NCBI RefSeq assembly: GCF_009739465.1
Contig: NZ_WHOM01000039.1
Coordinates: 175,873-239,872 of the forward strand
Reading direction: 5' to 3'
From: Streptomyces apocyni
GTDB taxonomy: Bacteria > Actinomycetota > Actinomycetes > Streptomycetales > Streptomycetaceae
DNA: 64,000 nt
The notes below the pieces were generated by a model, which did not search any database, was not told the DNA's origin, and worked only from the letters and a program-made list of their open reading frames with translations. The position numbers and the translations under genes are program-made. This document shows, piece after piece, positions 54,876 through 63,702 of the stretch (its first letter is position 1; every line of letters starts with the position of its first letter).

Positions 54876-55517
54876 TCACTTCCCGGGGGCGCAGTCGCAG
54901 GGTGGTGGCGGGTCGGCGGTCACCGTGACGGTTTCGGTGACGGTGGGCCTGGCCGGGTCGTCGGGTGGGGTGGTCGGGGCTGGGGTCGGGGTTGGGGTCG
55001 GGTCGTAGGTGACCGGTGGGGTCCTGGGCGGCTCGGTGGTCGCGGAGCAGTTGCCGAGCATGTTGGCCTTGAAGACGACCTGGTTGTCGACCTTGGCGGT
55101 CAGGTCGCCCCGTACGCACCGGCCGTCGAGCTCCTCGGTGACCTTGCCGTTGATGGCGAGGGGCTTGTCGTCGGTGGTTTTGCCGTGGCAGTCGACCGTG
55201 GCCACGCTCCGTACGCTCGGGGACGGCGACGGAGACGAGGAGGTATGCGCGACGGCCCTGTTGGCGTTGGGGGTGGTGGTCTTGCCGTCCTGGTTGATGT
55301 TCGCCGTACAGCTGAGCCACTGGACGTCGACGTCCCGCCGCTCCAGCGCCGCGGTCCCGAGCTGGTCGGTGGTGACCGCGACGGCGGTGGCGCTCATCGT
55401 GCTGCCGACGGGTTCGCACGCGGTCACGGCCACGACGGCGGCGGTCGCCGCTCCGGCCGCGTACAGGGCCCGGCGGCGACGAGATAACCGGCTCGCTTGA
55501 CGCCAATTCACCCGCAT
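54876..55517 (-). CDS. hypothetical lipoprotein with Pro/Thr-rich tail
   Basis: 213 residues. A basic N-terminus (SRLSRRRRALYAAGAATAAV) leads to the lipobox VTAC. The mature part has paired cysteines (SCTANIN, DCHGKTTDD, RCVRG, NCSATT) that suggest an oxidised extracellular domain. It ends in a Pro/Thr-rich segment and a CDC motif. I do not recognise the family. Confidence 0.75.
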   Translation of the reverse strand: MRVNWRQASRLSRRRRALYAAGAATAAVVAVTACEPVGSTMSATAVAVTTDQLGTAALERRDVDVQWLSCTANINQDGKTTTPNANRAVAHTSSSPSPSPSVRSVATVDCHGKTTDDKPLAINGKVTEELDGRCVRGDLTAKVDNQVVFKANMLGNCSATTEPPRTPPVTYDPTPTPTPAPTTPPDDPARPTVTETVTVTADPPPPCDCAPGK

Positions 55518-55580
55518 ACGGGGCAGAATCCCACCACCGCGTGGGGAGCGGTACCCCTTTTGCCGCCAGATCCCGCTAAG

Positions 55581-55612
55581 GGGGCAAGCGACTGCTGGGG
55601 CAAGCGACTGCT
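55581..55612. repeat. 16-bp direct repeat, 2 copies
   Basis: GGGGCAAGCGACTGCT occurs twice, head to tail, in the 110-base gap downstream of rsmE and upstream of the lipoprotein gene. Confidence 0.75.
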
Positions 55613-55627
55613 GGGGGCTAGCTCCCG

Positions 55628-56374
55628 CTACGACCAGCGGCCGGTGCGGCCCAGCAGCAGCGCCGTCGCGGCCGTCCCCGCGGTAGACGTCCGCAGCACG
55701 CTACGTCCCAGGCGGTACGGCTTCGCGCCCGCCTCGGCGAAGAGGGCCAGCTCCTCCGGGGACACGCCCCCTTCGGGACCGACCACCAGCACGATGTCAC
55801 CGGAGGTGGGGAGTTCGGCGGTGGCCAGTGGCTCACTGGCGCAGTCACGGTCCTCGTGCAGGACGGCGGCGAGGTCGGCCTTGGCCAGAAGTGCCGCCAC
55901 CTGCTTGGTCGTCGCGGCCTCCGCGATGTCCGCGAAGCGCACCCGGCGGGACTGCTTCCCCGACTCGCGCGCGGTGGCCCGCCACTTGCCGAGGGCCTTC
56001 AGGCCCCGGTCGCCCCTCCACTGGGTGATGCAACGGGACGCCGCCCACGGCACGATGGCGTCGACCCCGGTCTCCGTCATGGTCTCGACGGCGAGTTCAC
56101 CACGGTCGCCCTTGGGCAGTGCCTGGACGACGGTGATCCGGGGGCTGGGCTCGGGCTCCTCCCGCACGGCGTTCAGGTCGGTCACGATGAGCCGGTCCTT
56201 GCCTTCGGCCGCCTTCACCACGCCCTCGGTCCAGCGGCCCCGGCCGTCGGTGAGGACGACATCCTCTCCGGCGCGCAGCCGCTTCACGGAGACGGCGTGC
56301 CGCCCCTCGGGGCCCTCCAGTACGTACTCGGGCCCGCCCGGGACCTCGTCCACCACGAACACCGGCGCTGTCAT
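55628..56374 (-). CDS. rsmE: 16S rRNA (uracil-1498-N3)-methyltransferase
   Basis: 248 residues of the SPOUT class. The PUA-like N-terminal domain is followed by the trefoil knot with VVGPEGGVSPEELALF and YRLGRSVLRTSTAGTAATALL. It methylates U1498 in 16S rRNA. Its start overlaps the upstream gene by 4 bases, continuing the hrcA-dnaJ-NMO-rsmE operon. Confidence 0.95.
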   Translation of the reverse strand: MTAPVFVVDEVPGGPEYVLEGPEGRHAVSVKRLRAGEDVVLTDGRGRWTEGVVKAAEGKDRLIVTDLNAVREEPEPSPRITVVQALPKGDRGELAVETMTETGVDAIVPWAASRCITQWRGDRGLKALGKWRATARESGKQSRRVRFADIAEAATTKQVAALLAKADLAAVLHEDRDCASEPLATAELPTSGDIVLVVGPEGGVSPEELALFAEAGAKPYRLGRSVLRTSTAGTAATALLLGRTGRWS

Positions 56375-57447
56375 GGCGCGCTCCCCTCCGTCAACGCCGC
56401 CGTGGCGGCAGCCAGTTCCGCCGCGAGCACCTGGACGAGTTGTCCGGCCGGGAGCTCACGGGCCATACGGTGGCCCTGCCCCGCCCACAGCGCCATGCCC
56501 TGCGCGTCGCCGGTTCTGGCCGCGGCCTGGCGCAGGCTGCTGGTCAGATGGTGCAGCTGGGGGTACGCGGCCGGTGCGTACGGGCCGTGCTCCCGCAGGA
56601 AGCGGTTGACCAGGGCGCGGGCCGGGCGGCCGGTGAAGGCGCGGGTGAGTTCGGTGCGGACGAACAGGGGGTTGGTCAGGGCCTGTTTGTGCAGGTCGTG
56701 GGCGCCTGACTCCGGGCAGGCCAGAAACGCGGTGCCGAGCTGGACCGCGTCGGCGCCCGCGGCCAGGGCTCCGGCGATCTGGGCGCCGCGCATCAGGCCG
56801 CCTGCCGCGATGATCGGCAGCGGGACGGTCTCGCGTACCTGGGCGATCAGGGAGAGCAGTCCGATGCCGGGACCGTCGGACTGCGGGCCGTCCCGGTGGG
56901 TGCCCTGGTGACCGCCCGCCTCAATGCCCTGGACGCATACCGCGTCGGCGCCCGCCCACTGCGCGGCGGCCGCCTCCTCGGGTGTGGTGACCGTCACGAC
57001 GGTCAGCGTGCCGACCCGTGCGAAGGCCTCCAGGGCGTCGCGCGACGGGCAACCGAAGGTGAACGAGACGACGGGTACGGGGTCCTCGACGAGGATCGCC
57101 AGTTTGGCGTCGTAGCCGTCGTCGAGCCCGCCGCGGTCGATGTCGCCGAGCGGTGTCTCGTACCAGGCGACCTCGCCCGCGAGCTGGTGCGCGTAGACCT
57201 CGACGGCGGCGGGGTCGGCGTGGTCGGGCTGGGGGAGGAAGAGGTTGACACCGAAGGGGCGGGTGGTGAGCCCCCGCAGTCGCTTGATCTCCTGGTACAT
57301 GCCGTCGGCCGTCTTGTACCCGGCCGCGAGGAAGCCGAGGCCACCGGCCTCGCACACCGCACCGGCCAACGGCGGGGCGGACACGCCGCCCGCCATGGGG
57401 GCCTGCACGATCGGGTATCGGCAGAGATCGGTCAGTGTGGGGGGCAT
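56371..57447 (-). CDS. nitronate monooxygenase / 2-nitropropane dioxygenase-like
   Basis: 358 residues; FMN-dependent TIM barrel. YPIVQAPMAGGVSAPPLAGA near the N-terminus, GIEAGGHQGTH (catalytic His) and IIAAGGLMRGAQIAGALAAG identify the family. The start MPPTLTD is used because the upstream frame has no other supported start. It sits between dnaJ and rsmE, where other actinobacteria have the pair directly adjacent, so it may be an insertion. Confidence 0.88.
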   Translation of the reverse strand: MPPTLTDLCRYPIVQAPMAGGVSAPPLAGAVCEAGGLGFLAAGYKTADGMYQEIKRLRGLTTRPFGVNLFLPQPDHADPAAVEVYAHQLAGEVAWYETPLGDIDRGGLDDGYDAKLAILVEDPVPVVSFTFGCPSRDALEAFARVGTLTVVTVTTPEEAAAAQWAGADAVCVQGIEAGGHQGTHRDGPQSDGPGIGLLSLIAQVRETVPLPIIAAGGLMRGAQIAGALAAGADAVQLGTAFLACPESGAHDLHKQALTNPLFVRTELTRAFTGRPARALVNRFLREHGPYAPAAYPQLHHLTSSLRQAAARTGDAQGMALWAGQGHRMARELPAGQLVQVLAAELAAATAALTEGSAP

Positions 57448-57579
57448 GTCAGCATCGTGCCACGTCCCCCACACAGCGCCGAATCCAGCATTCCGCACCA
57501 GCACTCAACAGGGCTGCCGCCCGCTGAGTGCGTCCTCCTACCGCTGAGTACGTACGCCTACCGCCCGCTGAACCAGCGC
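57448..57579. other. gap with imperfect repeats between dnaJ and NMO
   Basis: Holds imperfect copies of CTACCGCCCGCTGAA-like units reaching into the end of dnaJ. The minus-strand transcript from dnaJ probably passes through. No gene or promoter is obvious. Confidence 0.5.
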
Positions 57580-58719
57580 CTACCGCCCGTTGAACGCGTC
57601 CTTCAACCGCGAGAACAGCCCCTGCTGACCGGGCTGGAACTGGCCCGTCGGGCGCTCCTCGCCGCGCAGGGCCGACAGCTCCCGCAGGAGGCGTTCCTGC
57701 TCGGGGTCCAGCTTGGTCGGAGTGAGCACCTCGACGTGGACGATGAGGTCACCGCGTCCGCCGCCGCGCAGATGCGTGATGCCCCGCCCGTGCAGCGGGA
57801 CCGACTGCCCTGACTGGGTGCCGGGCCGGATGTCGACCTCCTCCAGACCGTCCAGGGTCTCCAGCGGCACCTTCGTGCCGAGGGACGCGGCCGTCATCGG
57901 GATGGTCACCGTGCAGTGCAGGTCGTCACCGCGCCGCTGGAACACCGGGTGCGGCAGCTCGTGGATCTCGACGTACAGGTCACCGGCCGGGCCGCCACCG
58001 GGGCCGACCTCGCCCTCGCCCGCCAGCTGGATACGGGTGCCGTTGTCCACACCGGCCGGGATCTTCACGGTCAGGGTGCGCCGCGAGCGGACCCGGCCGT
58101 CGCCCGCGCACTCCGGGCACGGTGTCGGCACGACCGTACCGAAGCCCTGGCACTGCGGGCACGGCCGCGAGGTCATGACCTGGCCCAGGAAGGACCGGGT
58201 GACCTGCGAGACCTCACCGCGCCCGCGACACATGTCACAGGTCTGCGCCGAGGTCCCGGGCGCCGCGCCTTCACCGGAGCAGGTGGTACACACGATCGCC
58301 GTGTCGACCTGGAGGTCCTTGGTCGTACCGAAGGCCGCCTCGTCCAGCTCGATCTCCAGCCGGATCATCGCGTCCTGGCCGCGCCGGGTGCGCGAGCGCG
58401 GGCCCCGCTGCTGCGACGCGCCGAAGAACGCGTCCATGATGTCGGAGAAGTTGCCGAAGCCCCCCGCCCCGAAGCCGCCCGCGCCAGCACCGGCGCCCTG
58501 CTGCGAGAGCGGGTCACCGCCGAGGTCGTAGACCTGCTTCTTCTGCGGGTCCGACAGGACCTCGTAGGCGGCGTTGATCTCCTTGAAGCGCTCCTGCGTC
58601 TTGGGATCGGGGTTGACGTCCGGATGCAGCTCGCGCGCGAGCCTCCGGAAGGCCTTCTTGATCTCGTCCTGGGAAGCGTCGCGGCGCACGCCGAGTACGG
58701 CGTAGTAGTCCGTGGCCAC
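57580..58719 (-). CDS. dnaJ: chaperone DnaJ (DnaJ2 type)
   Basis: 379 residues. The J domain has HPD in RRLARELHPDVNPD, followed by a Gly/Phe region (GAGAGAGGFGAGGFGNF). The four zinc repeats are CTTCSGEG, CDMCRGRG, CPQCQGFG and CPECAGDG. Substrate-binding domains complete it. It begins one base after the hrcA stop, the co-chaperone copy that travels with hrcA in actinobacteria. Confidence 0.97.
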   Translation of the reverse strand: MATDYYAVLGVRRDASQDEIKKAFRRLARELHPDVNPDPKTQERFKEINAAYEVLSDPQKKQVYDLGGDPLSQQGAGAGAGGFGAGGFGNFSDIMDAFFGASQQRGPRSRTRRGQDAMIRLEIELDEAAFGTTKDLQVDTAIVCTTCSGEGAAPGTSAQTCDMCRGRGEVSQVTRSFLGQVMTSRPCPQCQGFGTVVPTPCPECAGDGRVRSRRTLTVKIPAGVDNGTRIQLAGEGEVGPGGGPAGDLYVEIHELPHPVFQRRGDDLHCTVTIPMTAASLGTKVPLETLDGLEEVDIRPGTQSGQSVPLHGRGITHLRGGGRGDLIVHVEVLTPTKLDPEQERLLRELSALRGEERPTGQFQPGQQGLFSRLKDAFNGR

Positions 58720-59736
58720 CTACGACTCCGCCAGGATCTGTCCGACGTAACGTGCCACTGCGCGTACTGCTCCCATCGTTCCGGGGTAATCCATGCGGGT
58801 CGGTCCGACCACGCCGAGCTTGGCGACTGCCTCGCCGCCCGAACCGTAGCCGACCGACACGACGGACGTGGAGTTGAGTCCTTCGTGGGCGTTCTCATGC
58901 CCGATACGTACGGTCATGCCCGAGTCCTTGGCCTCGCCGAGCAGCTTGAGGAGCACGACCTGCTCCTCGAGTGCCTCAAGCACCGGCCGGATCACGAGCG
59001 GGAAATCGTGCCCGAAGCGGGTGAGGTTGGAGGTGCCGCCGATGACCAGCCGCTCCTCCGTCTCCTCGACCAGCGTCTCCAGGAGAGTGGAGAGCACGGT
59101 CGAGACCGTGCCGCGGTCCTCCGACTCGAAGGACTCCGGCAGGTCCTGCACCAGCTGCGGTACGTCTGTGAAGCGCCGCCCGGCGACCCGGCTGTTGAGC
59201 CGGGCCCGCAGATCGGCGAGTGAGGTCTCACCGAACGGCGCGGGGCAGTCCACATGCCGCTGCTCGACCCGGCCGGTGTCGGTGATCAGTACCAGCATCA
59301 GCCGAGCGGGCGCGAGCGCGAGCAGTTCGACATGGCGGACCGTCGAGCGGGTCAGCGAGGGGTACTGCACGACGGCGACCTGCCGGGTCAGCTGCGCGAG
59401 CAGCCGCACCGTACGGGCCACGACGTCGTCCAGGTCCACCGCGTGGTCGAGGAAGCTCTGGATGGCGCGCCGCTCGGGCGCGGTCATCGGCTTGACGTCC
59501 GCCAGCTTGTCGACGAACAGGCGGTAGCCCTTGTCCGTGGGAATCCGGCCGGCGCTGGTGTGCGGCTGGGCGATGAAGCCCTCCTCCTCCAGCGCGGCCA
59601 TGTCGTTGCGTACGGTCGCGGGCGAGACACCGAGGTGGTGCCGCTCGGTGAGCGCCTTGGAGCCGACGGGCTCCTCGGTGCCGACGTAGTCCTGGACGAT
59701 GGCACGCAGCACCTCGAGACGTCGTTCACTGAGCAT
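58720..59736 (-). CDS. hrcA: heat-inducible transcription repressor HrcA
   Basis: 338 residues. [20 protein letters not shown] and [20 protein letters not shown] form the helix-turn-helix. The C-terminal domain is complete ([37 protein letters not shown]). HrcA binds CIRCE and represses heat-shock operons. A CIRCE element lies 59 bases upstream, showing autoregulation. GTG four codons upstream, next to GGAGGT, is an alternative start. Confidence 0.96.
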   Translation of the reverse strand: MLSERRLEVLRAIVQDYVGTEEPVGSKALTERHHLGVSPATVRNDMAALEEEGFIAQPHTSAGRIPTDKGYRLFVDKLADVKPMTAPERRAIQSFLDHAVDLDDVVARTVRLLAQLTRQVAVVQYPSLTRSTVRHVELLALAPARLMLVLITDTGRVEQRHVDCPAPFGETSLADLRARLNSRVAGRRFTDVPQLVQDLPESFESEDRGTVSTVLSTLLETLVEETEERLVIGGTSNLTRFGHDFPLVIRPVLEALEEQVVLLKLLGEAKDSGMTVRIGHENAHEGLNSTSVVSVGYGSGGEAVAKLGVVGPTRMDYPGTMGAVRAVARYVGQILAES

Positions 59737-59794
59737 CCGCGCACACACCTCCAGCTGTCTTCCCCCGCGGCCTGGTCGCCGCCACGGCTTCCGC

Positions 59795-59821
59795 TTGGCA
59801 CTCACGACAGGCGAGTGCCAA
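59795..59821. promoter_or_regulatory. CIRCE operator of hrcA
   Basis: TTGGCACTC, 9 bases, GAGTGCCAA: a perfect 9-9-9 inverted repeat matching the CIRCE consensus TTAGCACTC-N9-GAGTGCTAA. It lies 59-85 bases upstream of hrcA. Confidence 0.93.
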
Positions 59822-59919
59822 CATTCCCGCGCCCAGTGTACGGCCGGTGGGTACGGCCCCGGCAAGGGCGGTCGGTCCGGCGCCGTGCCGCCCGGCGTGC
59901 CCGGGGTTAGCGTCTCCCT

Positions 59920-60708
59920 ATGGCGTTGACTTGGGAAGAGCTGGGCTGGGAGCGACTGTCGCCCTCCGTGGGCCGGCGTCGGCTGCCGATCTGGGACAGC
60001 ACGGTCGGTCTGGTCGCGGGCGACAGGGCGGCACTGCTGGTCGACGCGGGGTCCACGTTGCGCGAGGGGGCCGAGCTGCGGGCGCAGGCCCAGCGGCTGC
60101 TCGGCGACGGCCGCCGGGTCACGCACCTCGCCCTTACCCATCCCCACTTCGACCATGTCCTGGGCGCGGCGGCGTTCGCGGGGGTCGAGGTGTACGGGGC
60201 TGTGGGCCTGGACACGGTCTTCGAGACGGGCCGGGACGACCTCCTCGCGGACGCGGTACGGCATGGGGCGGACCGGCCCGGCGTCACGGAGGCCGTGGAC
60301 CTGCTCGTACACCCGCACCATCTGGTGTGCGCGGAGTGGACGCTGGATCTGGGGGGCGTGCAGGTGCTGCTGGCGAACGTGGGGCCGGGGCATACGGGGC
60401 ACGACCTGGCGGTACTGGTCCAGGGTGGCTCTGACTCTGGCTCTGGCTCTGGCTCTGACTCTCGCTCTGGGGCTGACTCTCGCCCTGGGTCTCCGGAGAT
60501 CGTCTTCTGCGGCGACCTGGTCGAGGAGTCGGGCCCCCCACAGGCGGGGCGCGACGCGGTGCCGACGCGGTGGCCGCACGCCCTGGACCGGCTGCTCGAA
60601 CTGGGCGGCGAGGACGCGGTGTACGTACCGGGTCATGGATCTGTGGTGGATGCGGCATTTGTCCGCGCGCAGCGCGATGAGCTGGCGGTACGTTTCGGCG
60701 TGTCGTGA
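59920..60708 (+). CDS. MBL-fold metallo-hydrolase
   Basis: 262 residues. The zinc motif is [14 protein letters not shown] near residue 73; [12 protein letters not shown] and CGDLVEESG supply the next ligands, and VPGHGSVVD the last. A Ser/Gly/Asp repeat ([12 protein letters not shown]) near residues 170-190 is inserted in a loop. The substrate is unknown. It is divergent from hrcA and overlaps nothing; a DUF3097 gene follows. Confidence 0.88.
   Translation: MALTWEELGWERLSPSVGRRRLPIWDSTVGLVAGDRAALLVDAGSTLREGAELRAQAQRLLGDGRRVTHLALTHPHFDHVLGAAAFAGVEVYGAVGLDTVFETGRDDLLADAVRHGADRPGVTEAVDLLVHPHHLVCAEWTLDLGGVQVLLANVGPGHTGHDLAVLVQGGSDSGSGSGSDSRSGADSRPGSPEIVFCGDLVEESGPPQAGRDAVPTRWPHALDRLLELGGEDAVYVPGHGSVVDAAFVRAQRDELAVRFGVS
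60424..60492. repeat. degenerate hexamer repeat in the MBL gene
   Basis: Repeats of about GGCTCTGACTCT encode the [12 protein letters not shown] loop. Units are multiples of 6, so copy changes keep the frame. Confidence 0.75.
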
Positions 60709-60742
60709 GCGCGGGCCCGCGGTTTTTCCTATCGTCGGCCGA

Positions 60743-61558
60743 ATGCGCAGCTACCACCCCGACCTGACCCCGCCCTGGAAGAAGCGGCAGGCCGCCGTTC
60801 CGGAGATCCCGGCCGACCGGGACCTGGTCGTCGAGGAGGCCGCGACGGGCTTCTGCGGTGCGGTGATCCGCTGCGAGGCGGGCACGGTCACCCTGGAGGA
60901 CCGCTTCGGCAAGCACCGGGTGTTCCCGCTGGAGCCGCGCGGCTTCCTGCTGGACGGCCAGGTGGTCACCCTCGTCCGCCCCGTCGCGGGCTCCGCTCCC
61001 CCGCGCCCCACCCGCACCGCGTCCGGCTCGGTCGCCGTCCCCGGCGCGCGGGCCCGGGTCGCCCGTGCCGGGCGGATTTATGTGGAGGGCCGCCATGACG
61101 CGGAGCTGGTGGAGCGGGTGTGGGGGGACGATTTGCGGGTGGAGGGGGTCGTCGTCGAGTACCTGGAGGGCATCGACGACCTGCCCGCGATCGTCGCGGA
61201 GTTCGCGCCAGGACCCGACGCGCGGCTCGGCATCCTGGTCGACCACCTGGTCCCCGGCTCCAAGGAGTCCCGCATCGCGGCGTCGGTCTCCAGCGACCAC
61301 GCGCTGATCGTCGGCCATCCGTACATCGACGTCTGGGAGGCCGTGAAGCCGTCGGCTGTCGGGATCGCGGCGTGGCCAGGGGTGCCGCGTGGCCAGGACT
61401 GGAAGACGGGGGTGTGCGCGGCGCTGGGATGGCCCGCGAACACGGGCGCAGCGTGGCAGCGGATTCTGTCCCGCGTGCACTCCTACAAGGACCTGGAGCC
61501 GGAACTCCTGGGTCGGGTCGAGGAGCTCATCGACTTCGTCACAGCCCCAGAAGACTGA
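60743..61558 (+). CDS. DUF3097 family protein
   Basis: 271 residues. Actinobacterial DUF3097 with conserved [12 protein letters not shown] at the start, [20 protein letters not shown] in the middle and [17 protein letters not shown] after it. The last two look like a TOPRIM-type metal site (E in VEGRHDAE and DH in LVDHL). The function is unknown; the gene often lies near hrcA and hemW. Confidence 0.88.
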   Translation: MRSYHPDLTPPWKKRQAAVPEIPADRDLVVEEAATGFCGAVIRCEAGTVTLEDRFGKHRVFPLEPRGFLLDGQVVTLVRPVAGSAPPRPTRTASGSVAVPGARARVARAGRIYVEGRHDAELVERVWGDDLRVEGVVVEYLEGIDDLPAIVAEFAPGPDARLGILVDHLVPGSKESRIAASVSSDHALIVGHPYIDVWEAVKPSAVGIAAWPGVPRGQDWKTGVCAALGWPANTGAAWQRILSRVHSYKDLEPELLGRVEELIDFVTAPED

Positions 61559-61759
61559 GGTTGAGGACGTCTACTGCCCTCCATCCCTGTCCTCTTCCCT
61601 ACAGCTTGGGGCAGGCCTCGATCGCCCTGCGGGTTCTCCCTCGTGTCGAAGCGTCGGCGGGCTGGCGCGGGAGGCGCGGCCTACGGCTAGTGCTCTGACC
61701 GGGACGGTTCACCGAGGTCAGTACCCTGAGCCCGGCTGCGGTGGACAAGGAGGTCGGGC

Positions 61760-61880
61760 ATGACGCAGAGACTTTCGATGGACGAGGCCGTGGGACTGCT
61801 TGAGGGTGAACTGGCCTCAGGGCAGCGGTCTCTCGCGTGTCGTCGGGCGTTCATGATCCAGGCTAGTGAGCGTTCGACGC
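61760..61880 (+). pseudogene. truncated hypothetical gene
   Basis: A good ribosome site (AAGGAGG) precedes ATG at 61760. About 40 residues (MTQRLSMDEAVGLLEGELA...) look like the start of a real protein, but the frame then runs into an IS5-type remnant and ends at 62059. The native 3' part is missing. I do not recognise the family. Confidence 0.5.
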
Positions 61881-61886
61881 CCCAGA

Positions 61887-62059
61887 ACGCGACGCTGGAT
61901 CGTCGAGCGGACCTTCGGCTGGCTCATGCACCACCGCCGCCTCGCCCGCGACTACGAAACCCACCCCACCGCTCCGAAGCCGTGATCAAGGTGGCCATGG
62001 TCGACCTCATAGGCCGATGGCTCACCCACGAATCCACGCCGAACTGGCGCGCCCCCTGA
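61887..62059 (+). pseudogene. IS5-family transposase C-terminal remnant
   Basis: [20 protein letters not shown] (in the frame starting at 61890) continues, after a one-base loss near 61968, as [19 protein letters not shown]. These are the last conserved blocks of IS5-group transposases. The rest of the element is gone, so it cannot move on its own. Confidence 0.75.
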
Positions 62060-62184
62060 GCATACTAGTGCCGCATCAGGCAACGTTCGCCTCCTCTGGG
62101 GTCGACTGATAGTCGGCCAGAGGGCCACACCCGGTGGTCGTGGGAACGGAACTGTGGTGGCCAGTACTCGCGTAGGGTGCTTGG

Positions 62185-62568
62185 GTGTTCAATCGGCTTG
62201 AGATCAGTGTGTTGCCACCGGGCTCCCGATGGGCTGCCCAATTGTCTATCCGGATCGATGGCGAGGAAGTGGTGGCAGCCTCGATCGGAGAGGGAGGCCG
62301 CGGCCCGTTTGCCGAGGAGGCATTGCCGGTCGATGGCCAAGGTCCCCTCTGGGTGACCGACGAGGGACGACGGGTAGTGCTGGGTGAGCCCGAGTGCACG
62401 GGTGGATGCTGTGGCTACCTGTCCGTGTTCGTGCATCGTCACGGCGGGATCGTGGAGTGGTCCGACTGGCAGGTGCCCGTTGACGAGGCGTGCCCTGTGG
62501 CCTTTCACTTCGACGCCGATCAGTACGACGCCGAACTGACCCGCGCGCTGGCTGCGTTCACCTCGTGA
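62185..62568 (+). CDS. hypothetical protein
   Basis: 127 residues from a GTG. A beta-rich N-terminal half (RLEISVLPPGSRWAAQLSIR) is followed by a Cys-rich turn (PECTGGCCGYLSVFV) and an acidic C-terminus. I recall similar small proteins in streptomycetes but know no function; an immunity or accessory role is a guess. It lies between IS remnants. Confidence 0.6.
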   Translation: MFNRLEISVLPPGSRWAAQLSIRIDGEEVVAASIGEGGRGPFAEEALPVDGQGPLWVTDEGRRVVLGEPECTGGCCGYLSVFVHRHGGIVEWSDWQVPVDEACPVAFHFDADQYDAELTRALAAFTS

Positions 62569-62619
62569 CTCTGCCGCGTGGGTGGTTCCCTGCGCGGCGG
62601 TCCAGGCCAGAATGATCAC

Positions 62620-63480
62620 GTGGCTGGACGTGTACAGGTTCGTAAGATCGATGACAACGAGGGCCGGCGGCTGCTGCGGATCATCCGCCGGGGCACCGGG
62701 TCGGTGGTGACCTGGCGGCGGGCCCAGATGGTGCTGCTGTCCGCGCAGGGCATGCCGGTGGCGAGAATCGCCGAGGTGTCATTCACCAGTGACGACCGGG
62801 TCAGAGACATGATCCACAACTTCAACACAGACGGCTTCGACTCGCTGTATCCGAAGTACTCCGGCGGCCGACCGAAGACATTCACGCTGCCTGAACGCCG
62901 CGAGATCAAGAAGATCGCCAAGTCCAAGCCGACCGAGCACGACCTGCCGTTCTCGACCTGGAGCCTGGCCAAGCTGGCGGACTTCCTGGTCGCCGAGGGG
63001 GTGGTCGACGACATCAGCCACGAGGGCCTGCGCATCCTGCTCCGCGAGGAAAGCGTCTCCTTTCAACACCTGAAGACCTGGAAGACCTCCCGCGATCCGG
63101 ACTACGCGGCCAAGAAGGCCCGCGTCGAACACCTCTATGCGATTGCCGACGGCGAGGTCATACCCGAGGACGGTGAACCCGAAGTCATCTTCTGCATGGA
63201 CGAGTTCGGACCCCTCAACCTGATGCCCCACCCGGGCCGGCAGTGGGCCGAACGCGGAGGCAAGCACAAGGACCCAGACCGCGAGCCCCGGCGACGGCGC
63301 CGGGCGACCTACAACCGCCACGGCGGGGTCCGGCACCTGTTCGCCGCCCTGGACCTGGCCAAGGACAAGCTCTACGGCCACATGAAGCCGGTCAAGAAGC
63401 GGACCCAGTTCCTGGAGTTCTGCCGCTACCTCCGCACGCTTCACCCACCAACGGTGCGGATCGTGATCGTCTGCGACAAC
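62620..63480 (+). pseudogene. IS630-family transposase, 3' truncated
   Basis: About 287 recognisable residues. The N-terminal helix-turn-helix (TWRRAQMVLLSAQGMPVARI) and the first catalytic Asp (FCMDEFGPLNL) are present, and the second in VIVCDN is the last piece. The third acidic residue is missing because an IS110-type element begins at 63481. The frame stays open to 63654 through foreign sequence. It is not expected to be active. Confidence 0.8.
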
Positions 63481-63702
63481 TGTGAGGATCGTGGTGTGCC
63501 GCAGGGGGGCCGGAGCCTGACCCGTGTGACAACTGGCCGCAGCTGCCTTGGAGTGGAACTGTCGGCCCTGGCCCCCTGCGGTGCGTACTGCCGCCGACCC
63601 GGTGAACGTGTCCCGATAGGGGCTTTGCTGCACAAAGCACCGTCACAGTTCTGACCGCCCACCGGACCGGTGTCAGCCACCAGACCCAGTCCAAGGAGCC
63701 TC
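63481..63702 (+). ncRNA. candidate bridge RNA region in IS110 left end
   Basis: IS110-group elements express a structured bridge RNA from this end. CCGCAGGGGGGCC (63499-63511) pairs with GGCCCCCTGCGG (63570-63581), and GCTTTG-CTGCA-CAAAGC forms a perfect hairpin at 63622-63638. The loops that would pair with target and donor cannot be assigned without comparison. Confidence 0.45.

Noticed and set aside
59737..60636. N-terminal extension of hrcA past the CIRCE element
   Set aside because: It would bury the operator in coding DNA and lie antisense to the MBL gene; family proteins start at MLSERR.
62065..62619. 184-codon minus-strand frame
   Set aside because: No ribosome site or motif; the plus-strand 127-residue protein is the better reading.
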